DNA from: Actinoallomurus purpureus
GTDB lineage: Bacteria > Actinomycetota > Actinomycetes > Streptosporangiales > Streptosporangiaceae
DNA: 64,000 bases
Direction: 5' to 3'
Assembly: GCF_024055795.1 (NCBI RefSeq)
Contig: NZ_JAMXMY010000002.1
Location: 434,001-498,000, forward strand
Shown here: piece after piece, positions 27,381 to 35,914 of the stretch
How the letters are laid out: every line of letters begins with the position of its first letter
How positions within the stretch are numbered: the first letter of the stretch is position 1
Notes under the pieces: model-generated
What the model was told of the DNA's origin: nothing
Database searches by the model: none
The model's input: only the letters and a program-made list of their open reading frames with translations
Translations under genes and position numbers: made by a program

Positions 27381-27419
27381 AAGGCCGCCGGGTCCCCGTG
27401 ACGGGGGCCCGGCGGCCTT
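27381..27419. terminator. Strong intrinsic terminator, probably bidirectional
   Basis: AAGGCCGCCGGG (27381-27392) and CCCGGCGGCCTT (27408-27419) form a perfect 12-bp stem. The loop contains a further CCCC/GGGG pairing. It lies between the coiled-coil gene and the convergent membrane-protein gene. Confidence 0.8.
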
Positions 27420-27504
27420 CGCGTGCAGGCGTGCCCGGTGGTGCGGCTGAACGCCGGGGCGTCGGCGGCCGCCGCCTGCGACGTTCGCGCGACCATGTCG
27501 CGGA

Positions 27505-27864
27505 TCAGGTGGCTCGGCGGGCGCGCCAGACCAAATACACGGCGGTGACCAGCGGTCCGATGATCATGACGGTCAGGAGCGGGACGCCCAGCCAGCCGGA
27601 CAGGGCGGTGCCCGTGCAGTGCCCGCCGTGCCGGTGCCCGCTCGCGTCGTCCACGTACACGCATTCGCGGGTGGGGGCGAAGACGACGAGGGCGGTGGCC
27701 GCGGCCAGCCCGCCCGGCCAGACGAGCAGGCCGGCCAGTTTGTCGCGGGCCGACCAGCGCGACGAGCCCACGAGCATCGCCGCGCCGATCAGCCAGCCGG
27801 CCACCGGGAGCAGCACTCCTCCGACGAGGAGCAGGAACACCGTTATTGCCTCATAGCGCCGCAT
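27505..27864 (-). CDS. Small membrane protein after galK
   Basis: A 119-residue hydrophobic protein with about three membrane helices (AITVFLLLVGGVLLPVAGWL, LAGLLVWPGGLAAATALVVF and LGVPLLTVMIIGPLVTAVYL). The loop between helices 2 and 3 contains CVYVDDASGHRHGGHC, two Cys and three His, which could bind metal or form a disulfide outside the cell. I do not recognise a family. I use the ATG at 27864; a longer start at 27921 would overlap the galK stop. It follows galK on the same strand. Confidence 0.6.
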   Translation of the reverse strand: MRRYEAITVFLLLVGGVLLPVAGWLIGAAMLVGSSRWSARDKLAGLLVWPGGLAAATALVVFAPTRECVYVDDASGHRHGGHCTGTALSGWLGVPLLTVMIIGPLVTAVYLVWRARRAT

Positions 27865-27901
27865 GTGACCAAGGATGGCGGTACGGGGTGATCCAGGCGT
27901 G

Positions 27902-29011
<1,110 letters not shown>

Positions 29012-29013
29012 GA

Positions 29014-29260
29014 TCACCGTGCCTGTCGTGGGGGCAGCGATCCTACCGGCAGCCCATCGGGGAAAAGGTCCTCGGTCGCCCGTTCGAGGGCGAGGCGGAC
29101 GGCCCCGGTCGCGACGCCGACTGGAGCCGGCCGCCGATGAGGACACCCGCCGCGACGCGGTTGCCGGCGAGGACGCAGACGGCGTCCCGTACGTCCTGGG
29201 CGGCCCCGCGCCAGTGCTCGGCGATGGTGGCGAGCAAGAACGGAGTACGCCGACATCCGA
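29014..29260 (-). pseudogene. Truncated, frameshifted gene remnant upstream of galK (possibly ROK family)
   Basis: Two minus-strand frames read as one protein only if a frameshift near 29130 is allowed: FLLATIAEHWRGAAQDVRDA, then CVLAGNRVAAGVLIGGRLQ, then in another frame GAVRLALERATEDLFPDG ending at 29014. The stop is two bases before galK. The AEHWRGAA...VLAGNRVAAGVLIGGRL stretch resembles ROK-family sugar kinases/repressors, but the match is by eye only. The 5' part is missing. Confidence 0.4.
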
Positions 29261-29292
29261 CCATCCGCTTTACGCGTGCGTGCACCGCCAGT

Positions 29293-29590
29293 AAGGTCGC
29301 TGGCGCTCCCACGGCTCCATCGAGGGCGACGGGGTTCGGCTGACCCTGGAGGACTTCGTCTCCGGGACCCACGAGGTCGTCGAGGCGGACGACGGGGAGG
29401 AGGCGTCACTTGCCGGGGACCAGGCCCCGCCGACACGTTCGTCGCCGCGCTGGCCGCGAACGACCCGTCCCTGCTGCTCTCCGACGCCCGCACGTCCCTC
29501 GCGAGCCACCGGCTCGTGTGGGCCGCCGAGCGGGCCCGGCACACCGGCACCGTCGTCTCCCTCCCCGACGGCGGGAGCTCCGCCCCCTGA
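29293..29590 (+). pseudogene. C-terminal remnant of a Gfo/Idh/MocA-like oxidoreductase
   Basis: From 29301 one frame reads SHGSIEGDGVRLTLEDFVSG and THEVVEADDG. Near 29395 the sense continues in another frame as PADTFVAALAANDPSLLL, ARTSLASHRLVWAAERARHT and GTVVSLP. Together they look like the last third of a Gfo/Idh/MocA sugar oxidoreductase with a one-base frameshift. The N-terminal NAD-binding part is absent. The stop is 41 bases before the solute-binding protein gene. Confidence 0.5.
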
Positions 29591-29631
29591 CGCCCCCCTG
29601 CACCGCCCTCCATCCCACCAGCGGAGTCACC

Positions 29632-30894
29632 ATGAAGCACCGTTTCCCGCGCCGGAGCCTCCTCGGCGCCGTCCTGGCCCTCGGGCTGTGCGCCTGCGGA
29701 TCCTCCGGCGGCTCCGACGACTCGGCCGGCCGCGGGCCGATCACCTGGGCGAGCTTCAAGGAGCCCACGGGAACCCTCCGGAAGATCGTCGACAGCTGGA
29801 ACTCCTCCCACCCCGGCACCAAGGTCACCCTGGTCGATCTGCCGGAGGCGGCCGACGCCCAGCGCCAGCAGCTCGTCCAGAACGCCCAGATCAAGTCCAC
29901 CGCGTACGACGTCGTCACGCTGGACGCCGTCTGGACCGCCGAGTTCGCCGCGAACCGGTGGGCGGAACCGCTCACCGGCCTGGACACCGGCGGGTTCCTC
30001 GAACCATCGCTGCGGACCGGCCAGTACCGCGGGAAGCCGTACGCCGCGCCGTGGCTCACCGGCGCGGGCCTGCTGTACTACCGGACCGACCTGCTGAAGA
30101 AGGCCGGCATCGACAAGCCCCCGACGACGTGGCAGGAGCTCACCGACGACTGCGCCAAGGTGCGCAGGTCCGTCGACATCGGGTGCTACGCCGGCCAGTA
30201 CGACAAGTACGAGGGCCTGACCGTCAACGTCACCGAGGCGATCAGCAGCGCCGGCGGGCAGATCCTCGACGCCTCCGGGAAACCGGCCCTGAACACCCCG
30301 GAGGCCCTGGCCGGTCTGCGGTTCCTCACCGACGGCCTCAAGAACGGCCTGATCCCCAAGCCCGCCCTCACCTACCAGGAGGAGAACGGCCGGCGCGCCT
30401 TCGAGGCCGGCGACCTGCTCTTCCACCGCAACTGGGGCTACGTCTACGCCCTCGCGGGCAAGGCCGACGGCTCCAGCAAGGTCGCCGGCCGGTTCGGGGT
30501 CGCGTCGCTGCCCGGGCGCACCGGCCCGGGCACGTCCACCCTCGGCGGGAACAACGTGGCGATCTCCGCCTTCTCCAAGCACAAGAAGACGGCCCTGGAG
30601 TTCATCCGGTACGTCACCGGCACCGAGGCCGAGAAGGCCTTCGGCCTCGGCAGCGCGTACCCGATGTCCCGCACCGCGCTGTACTCCGACCCCGACATGG
30701 TCAAGGCACAGCCGTACCTGCCGACACTGGCCACGTCCATCCAGAACGCCCGGCCCCGGCCGGAGGTCGTCCGCTACGGCGACGTCACCGCGGCCGTCCA
30801 GGAAGCGGCCTACGCGGCCCTGCGAGGCGAGCAGAGCCCTGAACAGGCCCTGTCCGGCCTGCAGGCCAAGCTGGGTCCCCTGACCGCGAACTGA
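29632..30894 (+). CDS. Sugar ABC transporter substrate-binding lipoprotein (orphan)
   Basis: A 420-residue family 1 extracellular solute-binding protein. The N-terminus MKHRFPRRSLLGAVLALGLC followed by ACGSSGGSDD is a lipoprotein signal, with Cys in LCAC as the likely lipidated residue. Ligand-cleft features include ITWASFKEPTGTLRKIVDSW, YDVVTLDAVWTAEFA, PYAAPWLTGAGLLYYRTDLL and TTWQELTDDC. The protein is of the maltose/trehalose class and should hold a sugar outside the cell. No permease or ATPase genes are next to it, so it may serve a transporter encoded elsewhere or be a relic. It follows a broken oxidoreductase gene and converges with galE. Confidence 0.88.
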   Translation: MKHRFPRRSLLGAVLALGLCACGSSGGSDDSAGRGPITWASFKEPTGTLRKIVDSWNSSHPGTKVTLVDLPEAADAQRQQLVQNAQIKSTAYDVVTLDAVWTAEFAANRWAEPLTGLDTGGFLEPSLRTGQYRGKPYAAPWLTGAGLLYYRTDLLKKAGIDKPPTTWQELTDDCAKVRRSVDIGCYAGQYDKYEGLTVNVTEAISSAGGQILDASGKPALNTPEALAGLRFLTDGLKNGLIPKPALTYQEENGRRAFEAGDLLFHRNWGYVYALAGKADGSSKVAGRFGVASLPGRTGPGTSTLGGNNVAISAFSKHKKTALEFIRYVTGTEAEKAFGLGSAYPMSRTALYSDPDMVKAQPYLPTLATSIQNARPRPEVVRYGDVTAAVQEAAYAALRGEQSPEQALSGLQAKLGPLTAN

Positions 30895-30906
30895 GGGATC
30901 TGGGCG

Positions 30907-31854
30907 TCAGCGCCGGGCGAAGCCCCAGGCGTCGGCGACCATCGCCTTCAGGTCCCGTTCGGGCTTCCAGCCGAGCCGGTCCGCGATCTTGGTGGAGGAG
31001 GCGATCAGCACCGCCGGGTCGCCGGGCCGGCGGGGGCCCTCCACCGCCGGGATCTCGTGGCCGGTCACCTCACGGCAGACGTCGATCACCTCGCGGACCG
31101 AGTAGCCGGACCCGCTGCCGAGATTGAAGATCTCGTGGCTGTGCGGGGTGCAGGCGTCCAGGGCCAGGAGGTGGGCCTCGGCCAGGTCGACGACGTGGAT
31201 GTAGTCGCGGACGCAGGTGCCGTCCGGCGTCGGGTAGTCGGTGCCGAAGACCGACACCGACGCGCGCTCGCCGAGCGGCACCTTGAGCACGTTGGGGATG
31301 ATGTGCGTCTCGACCGTGTGCCGCTCGCCGTACCTGCCGTAGGCGCCCGCGACGTTGAAGTAGCGCAGGCTCACCCCGCCGATGCCGTAGAGGCGGGCGT
31401 ACTCCGCGAGGGTCGTGTCGATGGCGAGCTTGGACGCGCCGTAGGGGTTCGTGGGCCGGGTGGGGTCGGTCTCCAGGATCGGTGTGCGCTCCGGCTCACC
31501 GTAGGTCGCGGCGGTCGAGGAGAACACGATGCGCGGCGTCCCGTGCGTCCGCATCGCGTCGAGCAGGGCCAGCGACTCGCCGAGGTTCTTGTCCCAGTAC
31601 AGCCCGGGCTTCTCGACCGACTCTCCGACGAGGGACTTGGCCGCGAAGTGCAGCACGCCGTCGAACCCCTCGGCCAGCGTCTCATGGGCCGCCTCCCGGA
31701 GCGTGGCCCGGACGAGCCGCGCTCCGTCCGCGACCGCGTCGGCGTGACCGGTCGAGCAGTCGTCCAGCACGACCACCTCGTGCCCGGCCTCCAGCAGTCG
31801 TGCCGAGACGACACTGCCGATATAACCGGCACCTCCCGTGACGAGAAGTTTCAT
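30907..31854 (-). CDS. galE: UDP-glucose 4-epimerase
   Basis: A 315-residue extended SDR enzyme that interconverts UDP-glucose and UDP-galactose. The NAD-binding [20 protein letters not shown] is at the start, [17 protein letters not shown] follows, and the catalytic Ser/Thr and YxxxK are seen in [12 protein letters not shown] and [22 protein letters not shown] and [12 protein letters not shown] are typical of GalE. AAGGAGG lies 5 bases before the ATG. It completes galactose use with galK, and supplies UDP-galactose for polysaccharides. Confidence 0.96.
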   Translation of the reverse strand: MKLLVTGGAGYIGSVVSARLLEAGHEVVVLDDCSTGHADAVADGARLVRATLREAAHETLAEGFDGVLHFAAKSLVGESVEKPGLYWDKNLGESLALLDAMRTHGTPRIVFSSTAATYGEPERTPILETDPTRPTNPYGASKLAIDTTLAEYARLYGIGGVSLRYFNVAGAYGRYGERHTVETHIIPNVLKVPLGERASVSVFGTDYPTPDGTCVRDYIHVVDLAEAHLLALDACTPHSHEIFNLGSGSGYSVREVIDVCREVTGHEIPAVEGPRRPGDPAVLIASSTKIADRLGWKPERDLKAMVADAWGFARR

Positions 31855-31935
31855 CAGGCCTCCTTCTGAGCAGGAACGGGTACGCTTTCAGCTCAAGTCT
31901 TTCCGAACAACCCACCTGGATATGGACGACCCACA

Positions 31936-31941
31936 TAGTCT
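31936..31941 (+). promoter_or_regulatory. -10 box for the CNNM/CBS gene
   Basis: TAGTCT lies 12 bases before the ATG at 31954, so the transcript should have a leader of only about 5-7 bases. Confidence 0.45.
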
Positions 31942-31944
31942 GAG

Positions 31945-31966
31945 GCGTTTCTCATGAGAGAAACGC
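31945..31966 (+). promoter_or_regulatory. Perfect palindrome with the start codon in its loop
   Basis: GCGTTTCTC (31945-31953) and GAGAAACGC (31958-31966) are exact complements. The 4-base loop between them is ATGA and holds the start codon. It can act as a DNA operator at the transcription start, or as an mRNA hairpin that presents the start codon. Confidence 0.65.
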
Positions 31967-33261
31967 TGGTGAGCGCCGCGATCGTCCTCGCGCTCATTCT
32001 CATCGAGGCCCTGTTCGTGGCGTCCGAGATCGCTCTCGTGTCGCTGCGCGACAGCCAGGTCCGCCGCATCGCCGAGCTCGGGCGGCGCGGTACCGCGGTG
32101 GCCAGGCTCGTCAGCGACCCCAACCGGTTCCTCGCGGTGGTGCAGATCGGCGTCACGCTGACCGCACTGCTGTCGTCGGCCTACGGCGCCATCACGCTCT
32201 CGGAGACCGCCAAGAAGGCGCTCATCGCGCATGCCGGGCTGTCGGACGGCCTGGCCGGGTTCGTCGGCGTCGTCGGCGTCACCCTGATCATCTCCTACGT
32301 CACGCTGGTCATCGGCGAGCTGGCGCCCAAGCGGCTCGGCCTGCAGCGGGCCGAGGGCACCGCGCTGACGGTGGCGCCGTTCCTCGACCGGATGGCGAAG
32401 GTCTCCCGGCCGGTGATCTGGCTGCTGTCGAAGTCGACCAACGTCATCGTGCGCCTGCTCGGCGGCGACCCGGACACCTCCCGCGAGGCGATCACCGCGG
32501 AGGAGATCCGCGCGCTCGTGGCCGGCACCGCCGAGATCGCACCGGACGAGCGGAACCTGATCGAGGAGGTCTTCGCGGCCGGGGAGCGTCAGCTCCGCGA
32601 GGTGCTGGTGCCCCGCACCGAGGTGGAGTTCCTCGACGCCTCGACACCCGTGTGCAAGGCCGCGAAGATCGCCGCGGGCAGTCCGCACTCACGGTTCCCG
32701 GTGTACCGGGACTCCCACGACGACGTCATCGGCTTCGTGCACGTCCGGGACCTGCTCGATCCGCAGATCTCCGGCCGCTCCACGCCGGCCGGCGAACTCG
32801 TACGGCCGGTGCTCTACCTCCCGGCCAGCAAGCGGGTGCTGGCCGCGCTGTCGGAGATGCGGCGTGAGGGCCACCACCTGGCGATCGTCGTCGATGAGTA
32901 CGGTGGAACAGCGGGGATCGTCACCCTCGAAGATCTCGTCGAGGAGCTCATCGGCGACATCCGCGACGAGTACGACGTGGAGGACGCCCACGCCCGCCGG
33001 CTGCACGGCGGCGCGCTCGAGATCGACGGACTGCTCAATCTCGACGCGTTCGCCGACGAGACCGGCCTGGAGCTGCCCGAAGGGCCGTACGAAACGGTCG
33101 CGGGCTATCTCATGGCCGTTCTCGGGCATCTGCCGCAGGTCGGGGAGAGCATCGAGGTGGACGGGCATCACCTCACCGTCACGGAGGTGGACGGCAGGCG
33201 CGTGTCGCGCGTTCGCCTCACTCCTCCGCCCGCCCAACCGGCGGACGCCGACGAATCCTGA
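31954..33261 (+). CDS. CNNM/HlyC-CorC family protein with DUF21 and CBS domains
   Basis: A 435-residue membrane protein. The N-terminal DUF21 (CNNM) domain (residues ~1-190) has four hydrophobic segments (LVSAAIVLALILIEALFVAS, FLAVVQIGVTLTALLSSAYG, GFVGVVGVTLIISYVTLVIG). A pair of CBS domains follows (REVLVPRTEVEFLD, SRFPVYRDSHDDVIGFVHVR, LAIVVDEYGGTAGIVTLEDL, EELIGDIRDEYD). The C-terminal ~80 residues are a CorC/HlyC domain (LEIDGLLNLDAFADETGLEL and GYLMAVLGHLPQVGE). Relatives are linked to Mg/Co homeostasis. The ATG sits in the loop of a palindrome. trpS starts 12 bases later. Confidence 0.92.
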   Translation: MRETLVSAAIVLALILIEALFVASEIALVSLRDSQVRRIAELGRRGTAVARLVSDPNRFLAVVQIGVTLTALLSSAYGAITLSETAKKALIAHAGLSDGLAGFVGVVGVTLIISYVTLVIGELAPKRLGLQRAEGTALTVAPFLDRMAKVSRPVIWLLSKSTNVIVRLLGGDPDTSREAITAEEIRALVAGTAEIAPDERNLIEEVFAAGERQLREVLVPRTEVEFLDASTPVCKAAKIAAGSPHSRFPVYRDSHDDVIGFVHVRDLLDPQISGRSTPAGELVRPVLYLPASKRVLAALSEMRREGHHLAIVVDEYGGTAGIVTLEDLVEELIGDIRDEYDVEDAHARRLHGGALEIDGLLNLDAFADETGLELPEGPYETVAGYLMAVLGHLPQVGESIEVDGHHLTVTEVDGRRVSRVRLTPPPAQPADADES

Positions 33262-33273
33262 GAGAATCCACCT

Positions 33274-34302
33274 ATGCCCATCGAGTCCAGCCCGTCCGCC
33301 CCGCGCCCGCGGGTCCTGTCCGGGATCCAGCCGACCGCCGACTCCTTCCACCTCGGCAACTACCTCGGCGCGCTCCGTCAGTGGGTCGCCCTGCAGGACA
33401 CCCACGACGCGTTCTACTGCATCGTCGACCTGCACGCCATCACGATGGAGCACGACCCGCAGACGCTGCGGCGGCGCACGCGGGTGGCGGCGGCGCAGCT
33501 GTTCGCGATCGGGCTGGACCCGGAGCGCAGCACGGTCTTCGTGCAGAGTCAGGTGCCCGAGCACGCGGAGTTGCAGTGGGTGCTGTCCTGCCTCACCGGG
33601 TTCGGCGAGGCGAGCCGGATGACGCAGTTCAAGGACAAGTCGGCCAAGCAGGGGACCTCCGCGGCCTCCGTCGGGCTGTTCACGTACCCGATCCTGCAGG
33701 CCGCCGACATCCTGCTCTACCAGGCCGACCAGGTGCCGGTCGGGGAGGACCAGCGGCAGCATCTCGAGCTGACCCGCACGCTCGCGCAGCGGTTCAACCA
33801 CCGCTTCGGCGAGACCTTCGTCGCGCCCGAGGCGTACATCCCGAAGGCCACCGCGAAGATCACCGACCTGCAGGAGCCGACGGCGAAGATGAGCAAGTCC
33901 TCGTCCTCGCCGCAGGGCATCCTCGACCTGCTCGACGAGCCAGGCTCGGTGCGCAAGAAGATCATGCGAGCGGTCACCGACACCGGCACGGAGATCAAGG
34001 CCGACGAGGTGAACAAACCAGGTGTCACCAACCTCCTCCGGATCCACTCCGCGCTGTCCGGCACCTCCGTCGAGGACCTCGAGCGCCGTTTCGAGGGCCA
34101 GGGGTACGGCGCGCTCAAGAAGGAACTCGCCCAGATCGTCCTGGACACCTTCGAGCCGATCCGGGAGCGCACCGCCAAGCTGCTGGCCGACGAGGGGGAG
34201 CTCGACCGGATGCTGATGGTCGGCGCGGACCGCGCCCGGGAGGTCGCCCGGCAGACGATGGGCACCGTACGCGACCGGGTGGGGTTCCTGGGTCGTGACT
34301 GA
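33274..34302 (+). CDS. trpS: Tryptophanyl-tRNA synthetase
   Basis: A 342-residue class Ic synthetase that charges tRNA-Trp. The HIGH signature appears as [10 protein letters not shown], and the KMSKS signature as [43 protein letters not shown] and [15 protein letters not shown] are typical. It starts 12 bases after the CNNM gene, and an RNA-ligase-like gene overlaps its end by 8 bases, so these three form one unit. There is no visible trp leader. Confidence 0.97.
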   Translation: MPIESSPSAPRPRVLSGIQPTADSFHLGNYLGALRQWVALQDTHDAFYCIVDLHAITMEHDPQTLRRRTRVAAAQLFAIGLDPERSTVFVQSQVPEHAELQWVLSCLTGFGEASRMTQFKDKSAKQGTSAASVGLFTYPILQAADILLYQADQVPVGEDQRQHLELTRTLAQRFNHRFGETFVAPEAYIPKATAKITDLQEPTAKMSKSSSSPQGILDLLDEPGSVRKKIMRAVTDTGTEIKADEVNKPGVTNLLRIHSALSGTSVEDLERRFEGQGYGALKKELAQIVLDTFEPIRERTAKLLADEGELDRMLMVGADRAREVARQTMGTVRDRVGFLGRD

Positions 34303-34837
34303 CGCCGAGGAGCGCACGATCGGAGTGGCCGTCGCCATTCCCGAGCCGTACGGTCCGGAGCTGCAACGCCGCCGCGCGTCGTTCGGTGATCCGCTCGCGG
34401 CGTCCATCCCCACGCACATCACGCTGGTGCCGCCGACGCGGGTGCCGGTCCCCGCTCTGGACGACATCGAGCGGCATCTGCGCGCGGCGGCCCGCGACGA
34501 GTCCCCCTTCGACATCCATCTCCGGGGCACGGGCACCTTCCGGCCCGTGTCACCGGTGGTGTTCGTCGCGCTCGCGGAGGGCATCGGTGACTGCGAGCGC
34601 CTCGAGCGCGGGGTCCGCCGGGGCCCGCTCGCCGTCGAGCGGGCCTTCCCCTACCACCCGCATGTGACCGTGGCCCACCATCTCGCCGACGACGCGCTCG
34701 ACCGCGCGTTCAAGGAGCTGGCCTCCTACGAGGCGAAGTTCCCGGTGCGCGCCTTCTCGCTGTACGAGCACGGGGCGGACGGCGTGTGGCGGCCGCGGCG
34801 GCACTTCCCGTTCGGTCGCCGCGCGCACCGTTCATGA
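34295..34837 (+). CDS. 2'-5' RNA ligase-like (LigT / 2H phosphoesterase) protein
   Basis: A 180-residue 2H phosphoesterase. The two catalytic HxT/HxTx motifs are [10 protein letters not shown] (residues ~40-45) and [10 protein letters not shown] (~118-123), the usual spacing for this superfamily. The family handles 2',3'-cyclic or 2'-5' RNA ends. The gene begins with GTG inside the end of trpS, so the two are translationally coupled. Coupling with an aminoacyl-tRNA synthetase suggests RNA repair or tRNA end metabolism, but that is inference. Confidence 0.85.
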   Translation: MTDAEERTIGVAVAIPEPYGPELQRRRASFGDPLAASIPTHITLVPPTRVPVPALDDIERHLRAAARDESPFDIHLRGTGTFRPVSPVVFVALAEGIGDCERLERGVRRGPLAVERAFPYHPHVTVAHHLADDALDRAFKELASYEAKFPVRAFSLYEHGADGVWRPRRHFPFGRRAHRS

Positions 34838-34887
34838 GCGTTCGCTCCGGGTGAATCTTCTTCTTTCGGCGGGGTAGTGCCCCCACC

Positions 34888-35868
34888 ATGGCGCCGATGA
34901 TCGGTGGGGTGCAGCGGGGTGTCACCTCGGTTCAGGAGCACGGGAAGGCGTTCCTGCGCGGCCTGCGGGCCCGCTGGCGGTGGTTCGACCACATGGGCCG
35001 GGCCTATGACCGTTACGAGCGGCACCGGGGCAACCGGCTGGCCGCGGCCCTGACCTTTTACGGGTTCCTGTCGTTCTTCCCGCTGGTCGCCCTGGCCTTC
35101 GCCGTGATGGGGTACGCCGTGGCGGTCAGCCCCGGAGCCCGCGACTACGTCACCAAGGCGATCTCCGAGATCCTGCCCGGCATCGCCGACAAGCTCCCCG
35201 TGCAGCAGATCGCCGACGCCAAGGCGGGCGCCGGCGTGTTCGCGCTGCTCGGCCTGTCGTGGAGCGGCCTGGGCTGGATCGGCGTCTGGCGCGAGTTCCT
35301 CCGCACGATGTGGACGGGCGATCCGGAGGACGACGCCAACCCGATCCTCAAGAAACTCGCCGACCTGGCCGTCCTGCTCGTCCTGGGCCTGACGCTGCTC
35401 GCGTCGGTCGCGCTTTCGGGACTGGCCACCTCGGCCACCCACGCCGTCCTCCACGCCGCCGGGGTGGACCACGTTCCGGGCGCCGGCACGGTCCTGCGTC
35501 TGGTGGCGATCGGCGTCGCGGTCGTCGCGGACACCTTCGTCTTCCTGGTGCTGTTCTCCCGCCTGTCGGGCACCCGCGCGCCCTGGCGGCGGCTGCTGCG
35601 CGGCTGCCTGTTCGGCGCCCTGGGCTTCGAGGCGCTCAAGCTGCTCGGCGCGTACCTCGTTGGGCACGTCGTGCGCAATCCGCTGTACGCGTCGTTCGCC
35701 GTGATCGTCGGCCTGCTGATCTGGATCAACGTCGTCTCGCGGTTCGTCCTGTTCACCGCGGCGTGGACGGCGACGCGCCGGGTGGTGCTGAAAGCCGACG
35801 AAGCAACGGCCGACGCACCACCGGCCGACGACTCCGAGCAGAGCCCCCGCCCCGCCGAGCGCACGTAA
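34888..35868 (+). CDS. YihY/BrkB family membrane protein
   Basis: A 326-residue protein with about six membrane helices. The family signature RYERHRGNRLAAALTFYGFL, followed by SFFPLVALAFAVMGYAVAV, is near the N-terminus. LLSWSGLGW-like (LLGLSWSGLGWIGVWREFL), LLVLGLTLLASVALSGLAT and LRGCLFGALGFEALKLLGAY follow, and the last helix is FAVIVGLLIWINVVSRFVLF. The C-terminal tail is acidic. The YihY/BrkB family is widespread but lacks a firm function. It converges with the D-Ala-D-Ala carboxypeptidase gene; an imperfect hairpin (35871-35912) lies between them. Confidence 0.9.
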   Translation: MAPMIGGVQRGVTSVQEHGKAFLRGLRARWRWFDHMGRAYDRYERHRGNRLAAALTFYGFLSFFPLVALAFAVMGYAVAVSPGARDYVTKAISEILPGIADKLPVQQIADAKAGAGVFALLGLSWSGLGWIGVWREFLRTMWTGDPEDDANPILKKLADLAVLLVLGLTLLASVALSGLATSATHAVLHAAGVDHVPGAGTVLRLVAIGVAVVADTFVFLVLFSRLSGTRAPWRRLLRGCLFGALGFEALKLLGAYLVGHVVRNPLYASFAVIVGLLIWINVVSRFVLFTAAWTATRRVVLKADEATADAPPADDSEQSPRPAERT

Positions 35869-35914
35869 GAAGAGGGGCTGGCGGCGCGCCGGTCGCGGGC
35901 GGGGAGCCCTCTGA

